From contig CM055834.1 of NCBI GenBank assembly GCA_029582265.1, positions 3,100,001 through 3,164,000 of the forward strand: a stretch of DNA of 64,000 bases. Reading direction: 5' to 3'. Below, one piece after another: positions 11,759 to 25,700 of this stretch. The notes beneath the pieces are model-generated. The model did not search any database and was not told the DNA's origin. It worked only from the letters and a program-made list of their open reading frames with translations. The translations under genes were made by a program, and so were the position numbers. The stretch is from Zoroaster sp. YZ-2022. Taxonomy: Eukaryota > Echinodermata > Asteroidea > Forcipulatida > Zoroasteridae. Every line of letters begins with the position of its first letter. Positions within the stretch are counted from its first letter, which is position 1.

Positions 11759-14700
11759 ATGGCACTGATTGATAGCGACACGTTTACTCGAGCTCTCGTG
11801 TTTTTACTGTTGTTTTATGTCTTTTTATCGTCCGTATCATCTACCTTTGTGCAATATACAAGAGGAATTGTTGCAATTACGGCCAGAGACTAATTCTGAA
11901 TTTGGTGAATCTGAACTTGGTGATAATCGATTTTCTGTGGATTGTTTCAATGAAGCCCATTGGAATCAGCCTAGACCTAAGCATAAGCGAGATAGAAGAG
12001 GGGGTAAACTAGTGAAACTACGTCGAAGACAACATAATGCCTCGGTTCCCAGGCCTTTACAACAAAACTGGTGAGATATTCTCTAGAATTGCTAATTTGT
12101 GTGACAATAGAGATTGTAACGTGTATTGCCTTACTGAGACATGGCTAACTCCAGATCACCCTGATTCTGTATTACAACCGCCGGGATTTACTATCTATCG
12201 GCATGATCGTGATCGTCAAATTACTGGGAAGTCTCAAGGGGGAGGAGTATGTTTTCCCATCAATAATAAGTGGTGTACCGATGTGAGGATAATTTCCCAA
12301 GGAACCACCCCGGACATAGAACATATGATTAAATGTCGGCCATTTTATCTCCCACGTGATTTCTCGTCAGTGACTTTGACAGCCGCGTATATACATCCTC
12401 GTGTAGATACAAATTTAGCGGTAGAAAGCCTTTGTGAAATTATTTCCAAGTATGAGAATGCCGATCCTAATACTTTATCTATTGTTGCAGGTGATTTTAA
12501 TCAAGCTAATCTGAGGAGCTCAATGCCTGAATACAAGCAATGTGTGACATGTCCCACTCGTGACAATAAGACCTTAGATCATTGCTATTGTAAAGTAAAT
12601 AATGCATACAAATCCGTCTCACGAGCAAGTATTGGTAACTCTGATCATGCCACGGTATTTCTGATTCCTATTTACAAACAAAAGCTTAAGTACTTGAAGC
12701 CTGTGAAAAGATCTACTAAAGTACAGTGTATGGTCTCGTGAGGCGATGGATGAGCTGCAGGAATGTTTTGTTAACACGAATTGGGATGTATTCAAAGAGG
12801 GCAATGATCTGCATTCATTCACTGATACAGTTACTGTGTATATCAACTTCTGTCAAGACATCTGTATACCTTGTAAGACTGTTATGCAATACCCAAACAA
12901 CAAACCGTGGTGTGACAAGACGATCAAAGCCAAAATCAAAGCCAAAGACGAAGCGTATCGGACTAAAGCCACCGATCCTGACCTTTATCGCCGTGCAAAG
13001 ACCGACCTCTGGAAAGCTATCAAAAATGCTAAAAGAGCTCAAAAGGATCGCCTAGAGGAAAAGTTCGAAACCACCAATTCAAAGGAAGTATGGGCCAACA
13101 TTGGGGCGATTATGCAATATAAAGGGGTCAAGAGGTCAGTGGACTGTGATGACGCAACGTTACCGGACAGGCTCAATGAATTCTACGCGCGGTTCGACAA
13201 AACAAATTCTAGCCAGCCCATCCCTGCAAGGAACGGTGATGTTACCGCGCCATTCAATGTTAGTGTAAATTCGGTAAAACATAAATTTAAGCGGCTGAAC
13301 GAACGGAAGGCTGCTGGACCTGATGGTATCACGCCAAAGCTGCTTAAGATATGTGCCGAGCAGCTCACTGAAGTTTAAACGTACATTTTTAATTGGTCAC
13401 TGAGCTTGTGCGAAGTGCCTACATCATTTAAGGAATCAATAATAGTCCCGGTTCCGAAGAAGGGAAACATATCATGTTTTAATGACTATTAGTAGACCAG
13501 CCAAACTTCAAAAAGTGCTCTAGAAATAAATTTCACAGCATTTTTTGTTAATAGCAGGCAATCATGTTAGATCAATAGTTCATGGGATGGGGAATAAAAT
13601 TAGGGTGGATGCCACCCTTGATTTTGAATTTCAAGGTCATTTTCAAGGTCAAATATGATATTTTGGGGTTATGTATCAATTTTAACCAGATTTAATAGAT
13701 ACATCCATACAATTTATTTTCATCAACCTGTTCATTTACTAAATTTGTGAAATTCACAGATAAACTTATTTTTGTGCATGACCTTATGGTAAAATTAAAC
13801 ACTAAAGTGAGATTTTCTTGAAAGTGTAAATTGCACTTATATCAACGTTATTTACTTTCTCAGAGAACAATTTTCTTAGATTCTGTGCCCTAAAGCAGGC
13901 TGTTAAGACCTCTGTGTTAGAAATTTAAGTTTTGTAAACTTTTTCACCAAAGGTGGTTTTATTTTGCAAGGATAGCAGTTTTCCTAAATGAGGGTATTGT
14001 GTAGCACTGTACTGTACATGGTAGTATTTTATGAGCATGTATAAAGCATACTGAATGCTCCAGCCCGATTCCTATGAGCTACCTTGCCAGACACTTGTGC
14101 TCTACTAGTGAAATCATAGGGATATTTATATCGACCGGTTGCTCTTACACCAGTACCGATGAAAACGTTTGAAGGATTCATTTTAACCTTTTTGAAGTCT
14201 CTTTTACCTGCTGATTTTGATCCATTTCAATTTGCATATCACGCAAACCGATCAGTTGAAGATGCTATTTTCATATGGTTACATGAAATTTCAGCTCATT
14301 TGGAAAATAAAGGCTCCTATGCTCGTGTACTTTTTATCGATTATAGCTTGGCATTCAATACTATTATTCCTTCAAAGTTACATTTTAAATTATTGTAGAG
14401 CCTCAAATTTCCTGTTGCTATTTGTGACTGGATTTTAGATTTTCTTCTATGTCGCAAATAGATTGTCAGAACAGGAAGTAATTATTCAGACGCTGTTGTT
14501 TTAAACACCGGTACCCCACAGGGATGCGTATTATCACTGCTATTTTATTCTCTTTTCACCTACGATTGTAAAGCCTGTGACCAGAACTCACGAATTATCA
14601 AATTTGCCGACGACATGACGGTGACTGGTCTGATGATCAATGATGATGAAAGTGGCTACCGAAACGAAGTTGATCTCGTGGTGAAATGGTGTGATGATAA

Positions 14701-15320
14701 CAACTTGATTCTGAATGTGAGCAAAACCAAGGAATTAATTGTGGACTTCAGACGGAACAAAAATTCAAAAGACCCACTTATTATTAACGGATCTGCTGTA
14801 GAGCAGGTAAACACCTTTAGATTGCTAGGCACTTTTGTCATGGACAACTTATCGTGGAAAGCAAATACAGAGGGACATACTTAAAAAGGGTCGTCAGAGA
14901 CTATTCTTTCTGCGCACACTTAAATCTTATGGTGTTAGGATAGATATTTTAATTAATTTTTATCGTGCTATTATTGAGAGTATTTTAACTACACATATTT
15001 TAGTCTGGTTTGGTCACATAAGTCAAAATGATCTGAGGAAATTAGAATCTGTCATAAGAAATGCTGAACGTATCATTGGTACAAGCCTGCCATCCCTCCA
15101 TTCACTTTATCAAGAGCGAGCTTTAAAACGAGTCAAAAGTATTATGAATGATGATTCCCACCCAGCTGTTGACTATTTCAAGTTTCTCCCTTCAGAACTT
15201 TAGGGATTCCAAGAGATTTACTGACAGTTTTTATCCTTCAGCTGTAAAGGCCTTTAATGTGCATCATTCCCGTTAAACTTTATATTTGTATTTCATTTTT
15301 TAACATTGGCTGAATAAATA

Positions 15321-15357
<37 letters not shown>

Positions 15358-15724
15358 ATCCATCCATCCATCCATCCATCCATCCATCCATCCATATATA
15401 TATATACATACATATACATACACACATATATATACATACATATATATATATATACATACATATATATACACATACATACATACATACATACATGTACATA
15501 TACATATACATATACACTGAGCAAAAATATAAACGCCCCATGTTTCAACCTGACCCCCACCGTGTCCACATGCATGTCCATGATTGCCAGACACCACTAT
15601 CGTGTTCTAACGGACATTAATCTGTAGCATATTGAACAACAAAATGAATTTTGTATGATTTTGCAACCTCTAAGGCTAATAAAAGTTTCAAAGTGCCACA
15701 TGGGGCGTTTATAATTTTGTTCAG

Positions 15725-15780
<56 letters not shown>

Positions 15781-18700
15781 AACATATACATATACATACA
15801 TATACATATATATAAACGGGTAGCGAGCAAAGAAAAATTGGCTGATGCCGGACTCGAACCCGCGACCTCTCGATTACCGTACAAGCGCTCTACCAACTGA
15901 GCTAACCAGCCCCTATGTTGGTGGGTGGTCCACTTATGCCAATTATCTATTGCTCTATGGGGCCAGGTCAGAGGCCAAACCATATCTGCCGAGTAGCCAG
16001 GGATCAAGCCCCTGTCAGATGCAAACAACCCGGGTAACGGCAGTAGCGGGGATCACACAATTAACGGGACACAAGCCTTTTATGTGGTTGTACACAAAGT
16101 AGATTTATATGGAGAAACTGACCTGAAATATTATAAACGGGTAGCGAGCAAAGAAAAATTGGCTGATGCCGGACTCGAACCCATGACCACTCGATTACCG
16201 TACAAGCACTCTACCAACTGAGCTAACCAGCCCCTATGTTGGTGGGCGGTCCACTTATGCCAATTATCTATTGCTCTATGGGGCCAGGTCAGAGCCCAAA
16301 CCATATCTGCCGAGTAGCCAGGGATCCCCGCTCTGCCGTTACCCAGGTTGTCTGCATCTAACCGGGGCTTGTTCCCTGGCTACTCGGCAGATATATATAT
16401 ATATATCCTCAATTTACCCTAAATGACGCACCTAAGGATATATCATCAACTGGACAGTAACTTACAAATGAAATTTGCAGTTTGGTGTTTCAGTTTATTT
16501 CAGTGAAGGATTCTCTTGTAAAATGTGGAATTTCAATGCATGATCATATGCATGGACGTCTTGAGCACCGTTTTTTGATATGCACAGAATATGCACAAAA
16601 ATTGATGTTGGTATAATGACTCACCCCCAAACTGTTAAGTTGATAGGGGCACAGAAAATGTACCCAAGAAGAAAAACAGTTGAATCATGTTTCATCTTAT
16701 TTCAGATGGCTTGTAAAATTGTATTTAATCTTGAAAATAAAAATATTGTTTTAGATTTTTTTAATAAAATGGTATAATTTGGAGAAGCTCTCAAAACTTT
16801 TAATCAATATTCTTGAACACCAATAAAATAGAAGGTGGTTAAAAATTTTGCAAAAAGTACTTTAAAACTTTGAAATGTGTAAAAACTGCTGTTAACATTT
16901 TGTCAAATAAAAGATTTCTTTTCATAACCATGATATTAATGTTTCATTTTCTCAATAATTATCCACTACCGATGAAGTAAACACCAACGAATTAAGTAGT
17001 CTTCATTCGCTTCTTCTATAAGGAATGTGTCCATTTTGAGGATCAGTATTTCTTTAAAAAATCATTGCAAATGCAAAGCATTCATATCTTTTGGTTTCCA
17101 CAGACAACAGCTCATTGATGGCATAAAACAATAAAATCACAGATATTCGTTTAAAAAAAATTGAGGTCATGTAAATCCCTATTTGTATCTAGTAAAATCA
17201 GCAGTTAAACAACTTTTTCCAGTTCACAAGCACTAACTTTCCAGTAAATCATACAATTTCACTATGATTTTTGTTTTTGTAACAAGCATGATTTAGATAA
17301 GTTTATGCAACCAGTTAATACGCCATAGTTTTGTAAGTTTTCCGAGAAATGCTAAGCCACAGGTAAGTGCGTCATTTCACGAGTGCGGCGAATTACGTAC
17401 ATGGACGATATATACTTGTTTTAACCAGTTCTCCTTTCAGGTATTTGTTTTAACCCATCCTCTACACAGCTTTTTGGCTTTCACCCTCTTGGCTACCCCA
17501 GGTAACAAGAAAACCCTTCCCAATAGAGTTCCCCTGGTCACTACTTATCACCCCAGACTTAAATGATAGCATGACTATTTTACACTCCTTTGATAGCTTA
17601 TGCTCAGCCATCCCTGAGCCCCCTTTGATTGCTTTCCGTCGCCCCCGCAACCTCGCCGATATATTGGTTCAGGCTAGGCTCCCTAGCACCAACAGTGACC
17701 TTAACGTCACTGATCATGAATCACCACAGGGGTGCTTTAATTGTACCTGCTCGAAATGCAAAACCTGTTTGTATCTCAAACCTGCTCAGAAGGTGAAAAG
17801 CCACAGTACTGGCCTCACCTACACAATCAGAACTAAATCCCAGTGTGACACATCCAATATTATATATGTAATCTCATGTAAAAGATGTGGTAAACAATAT
17901 GTAGGGGAGACAAAGACCAAATTGTGTCTATGCTTTGCCAACCATGTCTCCTCTATGAAAACCAGAAAAACATACCCTGTAGCAATCCACTTCAACAGCC
18001 CTAATAGGGAGTCACACTGGATACATCAACTCCACACACTTCAACCATATGGTCTCAACATCAACACAGGTATCAAATAACCCAGCTACCTTTACCTATA
18101 TCATTCCTATTCACCTATATCATTACTGGATTTCATCAACTGCCTTGATATGTATTTTTTACCTTTATGTTACCTTATCTTGTATATTATTACATTTTTT
18201 CCAACTCTTTTAGGACAATTTTAATTTAGCTATTTACACCCACACCCTCAATTTGTATGGTGTAATTAAACCCCCACTTTTGTTGTCATATCCCTTTGTG
18301 TGTTGTCCTATTTTTACCCTAGCTTTACCACAAGCCGCCACCTCTACTTTTTGTGTGGATCAATAATCCCTCCTTTACTCTAGCTTTACCACAAGCTGCC
18401 ACATCTACTTATTGTGTGGCTTACTAATTATGAATTTTGACGAATGTGTCAGAAATTTCCTTTGCGAAGGAGTGGGTAGGGTCAGTATCACATTCTATAT
18501 AGTGATCAGTGTTACTAAGTTGTTGAAGGGCCTCGGCTATGTAGTCATCTCTGTTCATGACCACAACGGCAGACCCTTTGTCAGCCCATTTGATGACTAG
18601 GTTGATGGCTTGGCGGAGTTCACCGATGGCGTCCCGTTCAGCACGGGAAAGGTTGCTGACACATCTAGTAGGAGGTTCCCTGTGAACCTCAGAATTGACC

Positions 18701-19712
18701 GAGTTGATGTAATTATCAAGGGCTGCATCCCTATTCTTAAGGAGTACCCATACACTTTTTTCTTTGAAGCGGTTGCGGCCGGGGGCTCCAGAGGGACTGT
18801 CATCTGGGGGCTTGTCGTCTGTAGAGGGCTCAACGTGAAAGAATTCACGGAGTCGTAGTCTGCGGTTGAAGTGGGCCATGTCCTGTTGGAGGGAGAGTTG
18901 ATTGTGCACCTTGGGTGTGGGGCAAAACTTAAGACCCCTTGAGAGCAATTTAACCTGGGAATCACTGAGTACAATATCAGACAAATTAACTACAGTTTGT
19001 GTTGGTGGGTTAGGGGTATTGTCACCAGAGGGTTTAGTGGTGATCTTATGGAAATGCCTGTAGATGTATTTCTTATGGTTAGCTTGGGCATTACGGCGTT
19101 TCTTGTCCTGTTGGCATTGTAGGGAGGAGCAAAGGTGGTTAATGTTGGAGGATAGAATGGCTTGGAAATGGTCCTATTCATGATCATTAGAGCAAGCCAC
19201 TTTCAATTGAGATTCTGTACTCTCAATATTAAGTGACTGCTTGTCAATGCATTTTAGGCATTGGGCTTCGAGAAGTTCAAGTAAATGGAAGTCTTGCTTA
19301 GTGTGTCATTCCATTTCTTACTGAATGCGGGGTCTAGGTCCCCAAAGGAGGGGCTGCATTTGATTTTGAGACCCTTGGGGAAAATACGGGATAAACGATA
19401 GAAACGGTAGTTATCAACGTGAGATAGATAACGTACTCTCTTTTCCTCAAGTTTGCGCAACTTTTGGAAAAGGCATTTAGTATTAAGCGATGACATAGAG
19501 AAAAGCAATAGGCATATTATATATATATATTATATATATATACATATATATATATATTATATATATATACATATATATATATATTATATATATATATATT
19601 ATATATATATATATATATATTATATTATATTATATATATATTACGCTCTGTCTATGTGGCATTGAGCACTCTACTTCAAGATAGACCGCTACATTTAAGC
19701 ATATATATATTT

Positions 19713-19744
<32 letters not shown>

Positions 19745-22700
19745 ATATAAAATAATAATAATAATGTAGACTTATATAGCGCACGTATCCACCAAACTGG
19801 TACTCAAGGCGCATTATATTATTACCCCTGCTCATCAGGCTCATAAATCATTCCTGAAACCATCTCAGCTCCCTGGGGAGTATACAGCTCAATTGCTGCC
19901 ATTTCAGCGAATATGGGCTAGTCAAACACAACAACCAACTCTGCCCTCACAGGTACATGTACCTATTTACCCCTGGGTGGAGAGAAGCAATTATGGTAAA
20001 GTGTCTTGCTCAAGGACACGTGTACCCGGTCGCAGTTGGGATTTGAACCCACATTCTGACGACTCAGCCATTAGAACACAAATCCGATGCACTAAATCGC
20101 TCGACCATGGCACTCCACATATGCATATGCCTTAACATGAAACAGACAACAACGGGGACGAGACAAAGGGAGGACAATAACAGACAAAAGGGGGAATGTT
20201 GGGAAGAAAATAATACAATTCAAAAACTTTAAAAAGGTTTAAAATAATCAAGGAACGAAAGAAGAAAGCTATGTTATATCCATGGTCATATACTGGGGAA
20301 AAAAGATGATTCCTGTAGGAAGTTTTGAATTGGCTGACTGAGGATTTACTCTTGATCGACAGGTCAATAGAATTCCAAAGGCGTGGACCATAGTGTCTAA
20401 GAGTGTGAATAGAGTATGATGTCCGTGTGAATGGTAAGAAGAGGTTATTGTGTGATCTGGTGTTTATTAACTGAAATAAAAAAAAGACGAGAATGGGCGA
20501 GGAAGTACATGTAGACCATTCACACATTTGTACATGACAATTCCTGTAAGGAGATTATTGATATCCTGAAGTGTGAGTATATTAGCTGAGCAAAAAGAGG
20601 TGCAGTGTGAGCACGAGGTGGACAGAAAAGTGCAAATTCTGATGGCCCGTTTTTGGATAACAGAAAGGGAGTCAGTATGTAGCATTATCCATCAACCAAT
20701 CTAAAATTTTAAGAAAACATTTTTCCAAAATAACAAAGATTCCAATACCTGTAGGAAGTAAGTCACCTGATAATCCTCATACTACATGTACATACATGTA
20801 TATAGCTCATACATACAGTGTATTTATGATATAGTACTAGGCTTGGGCGGTTCCGGCGGGTACCCGGTTCTACCTGATTCCAAATTGAGAATCGGAACCG
20901 CGGTTCCACTCGTTTAACAAACCGGGTACTCGCAAGAGTCAGTTCCGGAACCGAGTCCTTCAAATACCCGGTTCTCAGAGCCGAGTCCCAGAGCCGGCTC
21001 CAGCAAAATACCTGACTCTGAGGACCAACCCGGCTCCAATTGATATACGCAGTTGTCTGAGCTCCAACTCTAGAGCCGAGAACCGGCTCCCGTCAAAATA
21101 CCCGATTCTCTTTGATGAGTGACCGACAGAATGTAACTCAAGACTACAGCAAACTTGTGAAGGCGCCACACACGCAACTGATGCAAACCGCAATGTCTGT
21201 GAGTTAGTAGTATCATTGTGCGTCACTGGGTGGTTTATAAATTGGCCCCATAACATGGATACTTTGGTGATGGAGATGTTGTTAAAAATGTTGACAGCAC
21301 ATGTCTTGAGAAGTGGAGTGATCAAGGTGGCCCCGTAATATGGATAAACTTGTGACGAAGTTATGTTGCTAGTGTTCTTTGTGTACTTTCAATATGGCAA
21401 TACGGCATGGACGGTAGTACGGTACCTTGTGTATAGGGGGTGGTGCAATTGCTTAATTGCTCCAACCCCTGTTTATAAATTGGCCCCATAACATGGATAC
21501 TGTGGTTATAGAGGATGATGTTAAAAATGTTGACAGCATGTGTCTTGTGAAGTGGAATGATCAAGGTGGCCCCGTAATATGGATAATTTTGTGACGAATT
21601 AGTCATGTTGCTAGTGTTCTTTATGCACTTTCAATAGGCATGGATGGTAGTACGGTACCTTGTGCACAGGGGGTGGTACAATTGCTCCAACCCCTGAAGC
21701 ATGTGCAACGCCATGGCATGTACATGTACATAACGGCTTGTAACGTTGTTTGCTAACGGTAGGATAATGGAAACAAATCTCTTACTTAGCTTAACGTTTC
21801 CAAAACGTTTCCTTAAAGTTTCTGAAACATATTTTAAATTAAACAAAATTATCATCACTGCATTTGCGGTTGAAAATCTGATACCTTCGTATCAGAGACG
21901 CAACGAAGTTTGAATAGACCATATGTTTTATTATTTTTCTGTAATCGTTATGTTTTTGTTTGAATCTCTTGGAACCGGTTCCGACTCGGAACCGATTTTT
22001 TTTTTGTGGCACCGAACCGGTTCCAGAAATTGTGGAACTGCCCAAGCCTATATAGTACTGCTCTTTAATTGGTAAAAATATGGCATGTAAGACATAACCA
22101 TCTACGCATATGTCACACGCATAAAAAATGTTAACTCAAAACGAACTATCCCATGGTACTATCTTACGGGTGCAGTGAGTACACAAAGACACTCAAGAGC
22201 ATTAATAGGTGATGATGAGTTGAACATACATGCACATGAGTTAACAACACACATCATTATAAATAAAAAGGTTGGTGAAGGTTGGTGAAGGTTGGTGAAG
22301 TTTGGAGGTAATTGACATGCATAAGCTAGCAAAATGTAAAATATTTTAGATACATCATCAAATTGTTTCATCAAATTTAAATATGTACATGTATGACATA
22401 CAGTAAAACAAATTTGGGCAACAATACTTCCCCTTGGTATTGACAAACTACATGTACCTCCAATATCTCTAATTAATATAACATGAGCCTGTTAGTTTGG
22501 TTGTTTAATGTACATATCTTAGTTCATAAAGAGTAGTCATACTTGTAGAAACAGTTTTGCCAATATAACCAATGTTGTACCTTCCTATTATGACAGAATC
22601 ATTTTAACATACTTTTTAGAAACCCAGTTAAAGAGGAATTTGCCAGAAATTGTTGGGAAAAAAACAAATAATAAATAATAAACATAAAATTTTAAAAAAC

Positions 22701-25700
22701 TAAACAAATATATGAAGAATGACATACCTTGTCAGTTATATGAAACCATGGCTCTCTCTTCAGTAGTAGTGGTAAACTATAAGACAATAACTGTAATATA
22801 TCTTCAACAATATGACTCTCCATCTGACCACAACCAATAAAGATGGTACTGACATGACTGGTCCCAGACTCAACTGCTGCTCCCTCAGTATAGCCAGGGT
22901 CTGCAGGGAACCAGCTTGGTGTTATGCCTAGTATTAATGTCAAGTCTGTAGATGACCAGGCAATAACAGCAGCAGCAAATATATCCAGTAGGAACTGTAC
23001 AGCCTAGAAAAGATAATATAATTATACCAATATTACGTAAGTGCATTGCTGCCAAATTGAAGAGTAAACATTTTTTTTTTTTAAACGAGATACAGAGTCA
23101 TTTGAACGACATATATAGTAAGTCGTTCAAACGAGATACCGAGTCATTTGAACGACACAGTAAGTTCATTCAAACGAGATACCGAGTCATTCGAACGACA
23201 TAGTAAGTCCTTCAAACGAGATACTGAGTCATTTGAACGACATAGTAAGTCGTTCAAACGTGATACTGAGTCATTTGAACGACATAGTAAGTCGTTCAAA
23301 CGAGATACTGAGTCATTTGAACGACATAGTAAGTCCTTCAAACGAGATACTGAGTCATTTGAATGACACAGTAAGTCCTTCAAACGAGATACTGAGTCAT
23401 TTGAACGACATAGTAAGTCCTTCAAATGAGATACTGAGTCATTTGAATGACACAGTAAGTCCTTCAAACGAGATACTGGGTCATTTGAACGACATAGTAA
23501 GTCATTCAAATGAGAAACTGAGTCATTTGAATGACATAGTAAGTCGTTCAAACGAGATACCGAGTCATTTGAATGACATACATGTAGTAAGTCGTTCAAA
23601 CGTGATACTGAGTCATTTGAATGACATAGTAAGTCGTTCAAACGTGATACTGAGTCAAACTGTGTGTGTGTGGCTAGTGGACGGACGTGTTTTTTATTTC
23701 GCTCCTGTGGGGGTGTTTTTTAATCCATTTTTATCTTCATTTTCATCGGGCATCCGATTTTTAAAACTGTCGTATATGATTTCTTGATGTCCACTCGCTT
23801 TGTGAACAGTATTATTTCGAGTTTTGATGTTTGATTTCGCGTAATTTTTTTATGTTTTTTAAACTTTGTGTTGATTGTAATTGTGTGTTCATTACCTCGT
23901 GACAACCACCATGGATCTGCGTAATACACTACTGGGCCTGGGATTTGTAATTACTCTTCTTACAAGAACTTCAAGCAGTACAAACATCACCAGGCAGCAT
24001 AAATATACAATCTCCAACTCTACCTCCGTGAAGTGTGAAACCTACTCTCGGGTGAGTTTGTTCCATGTTTTTCTCAAGTTCTGCGATGGCGTTCCGACAC
24101 CTCAACATGGCGGGAATTTTTTGCATTGTAACATTATCTCAAACAATTCGCATTTTTTGATAAGAGCAAGTCTTATTCTGTTACTCTCTGGTGATATTCA
24201 AACCAACCCTGGGCCAAGAACAGTTAAAGCACCTAAATACCCATGTGGGAACTGTCGGAAAAACGTTAATACAAATCATAAAGCTATGGAATGTGAGGAA
24301 TGCTTCGTATGGTACCACACTAAGTGCATGGGCATGAGTGATAACATTTACCAGGTACATATGCAACATAATTCCTACGTGTGGATATGCCATAAATGTG
24401 GTATTCCAAACTTTACCAACTCGTCTTTGTTTGCCACATTTGAAACGTCAAATTCATTTGAGGCCTTGGATAGTGACATTGATAATACTAACAGTGACAT
24501 CATTAATGCTTCGCAAGGATTTATAAATGATAAAAATAGCAATGCCCCACCAAAGAACCTTGGTAGCCCAATAGGCTCGTCAAGTCCAAAGGGACAAAGG
24601 TACAATCTAAAAAAATCTAGCAAATCCACGCAGAAACCACTGAAAATTCTGAACATTAATTTCCAGAGTATCTGTAACAAAATCGCCCAGTTTCAGGCCA
24701 TACTCGAGACTGAAGACCCTGATATCATTGTAGGGACTGAGACCTGGTTAAACAGTTCAGTATACTCCAGTGAATTTCTACCGTCCACCTACCAGATTTT
24801 TCATAGGGATCGATCAACGGACACCACCGGCGGTGGTGTTTTTCTCGCAATAAAATCTAGTCTTATCGCACAGAAAGAACCAAACATTCAAACCGACTGT
24901 GAATCAATTTGGGCAAGCATGCATGTTAAAGGTAAACCAGCCATTTATATTGGTGCATTTTACAGAAAGCATTTTGGTAAAACCAACCTAGATACAACTT
25001 ATCTCCAAGAACTTGAAAGTTCCATTAGCAAAGTCCCAACTACCAGCCAAATTATCATTGCCGGGAATTTCAACTTGCCTGATGTAGATTGGGTGAAGAA
25101 TGATTTTCCACCAGGGGGGAGATATCCTTCCATCAGTAAGCAGATGATAAACATTGCACATGACCGAAACTTGCATCAAGTTGTTTCCAACCCAACGAGG
25201 GAAGACAACATCTTGGATTTGTTTTTTACAAATGTCCCTACACTCGTACAGAATGTCAATATTCTTCCTGGAATCTCAGATCATAACATCGTGTCTGTCG
25301 AAATTCTCACTTCATCGCAGAGGATCAATCAGCCTCGAAGAAAAATATATTTGTACGAGAAGGGGAACCTTGAACAGATTAACGAAGACTTGACCAACTA
25401 CGCAAAGTCCATCACGGATGATGTTTACGATATTTCTACCGTAAACGATCTGTGGTTGGGCTTTAAACAGGCCTCAACTTCTGCAATGGATCGCCATATT
25501 CCATCGAAAATGTTCAGACCTAGTAACAGTTTACCATGGTTCAAACCTTCTCACAGAAAATTACTGAGACGCAAACGCCGGGCCTACAATAAAGCCTGCA
25601 GGACCGGTTTACATTCTGACTGGTTTAAATTTAGGCAACTACGTCGATTCTCAGATCGTAGTCTTAGAAAATCTCGCAGTGAATATCTACATGAAATGGG

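Larger units (their letters stand above)
11765..15262 (+). mobile_element. non-LTR retrotransposon (LINE), broken and interrupted
   Basis: Order on +: a 5' segment, an APE-type endonuclease (12037-12741, with [15 protein letters not shown] and SDH motifs), a linker (12746-13378) ending in [22 protein letters not shown] motif 1 up to FNDY (about 13489), a foreign insert (13490-14128), RT from [17 protein letters not shown] through [11 protein letters not shown] (14159-14398), RT with FADDMTVTG (14615-14884) and a C-terminal part (14835-15203). Stops and frame changes separate the parts. The [14 protein letters not shown] and SWYG-like C-terminus recall Rex1/Jockey-superfamily LINEs; the clade is not certain. 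AT microsatellites flank both ends. Confidence 0.75.
15816..16400 (-). repeat. two tandem copies of a tRNA-headed repeat unit
   Basis: Two units of about 310 and 270 bp start ATAAACGGGTAGCGAGCAAA (15816 and 16131). Each carries a 72-nt tRNA-like head and then CCAACTGAGCTAACCAGCCC and TATTGCTCTATGGGGCCAGG segments. The second copy has point changes and a rearranged end (CCCCGCTCTGCCGTTACCCA). Confidence 0.7.

Noticed and set aside
11497..11781. ORFs in TA/CA microsatellites (also at 15293-15597 and 19453-19665)
   Set aside because: Tyr/Ile/Cys repeats are translations of simple repeats.
16405..17400. A 1-kb element with AAATGACGCAC ends
   Set aside because: Only about 13 bases match and no target duplication is seen; kept only as a low-confidence note.
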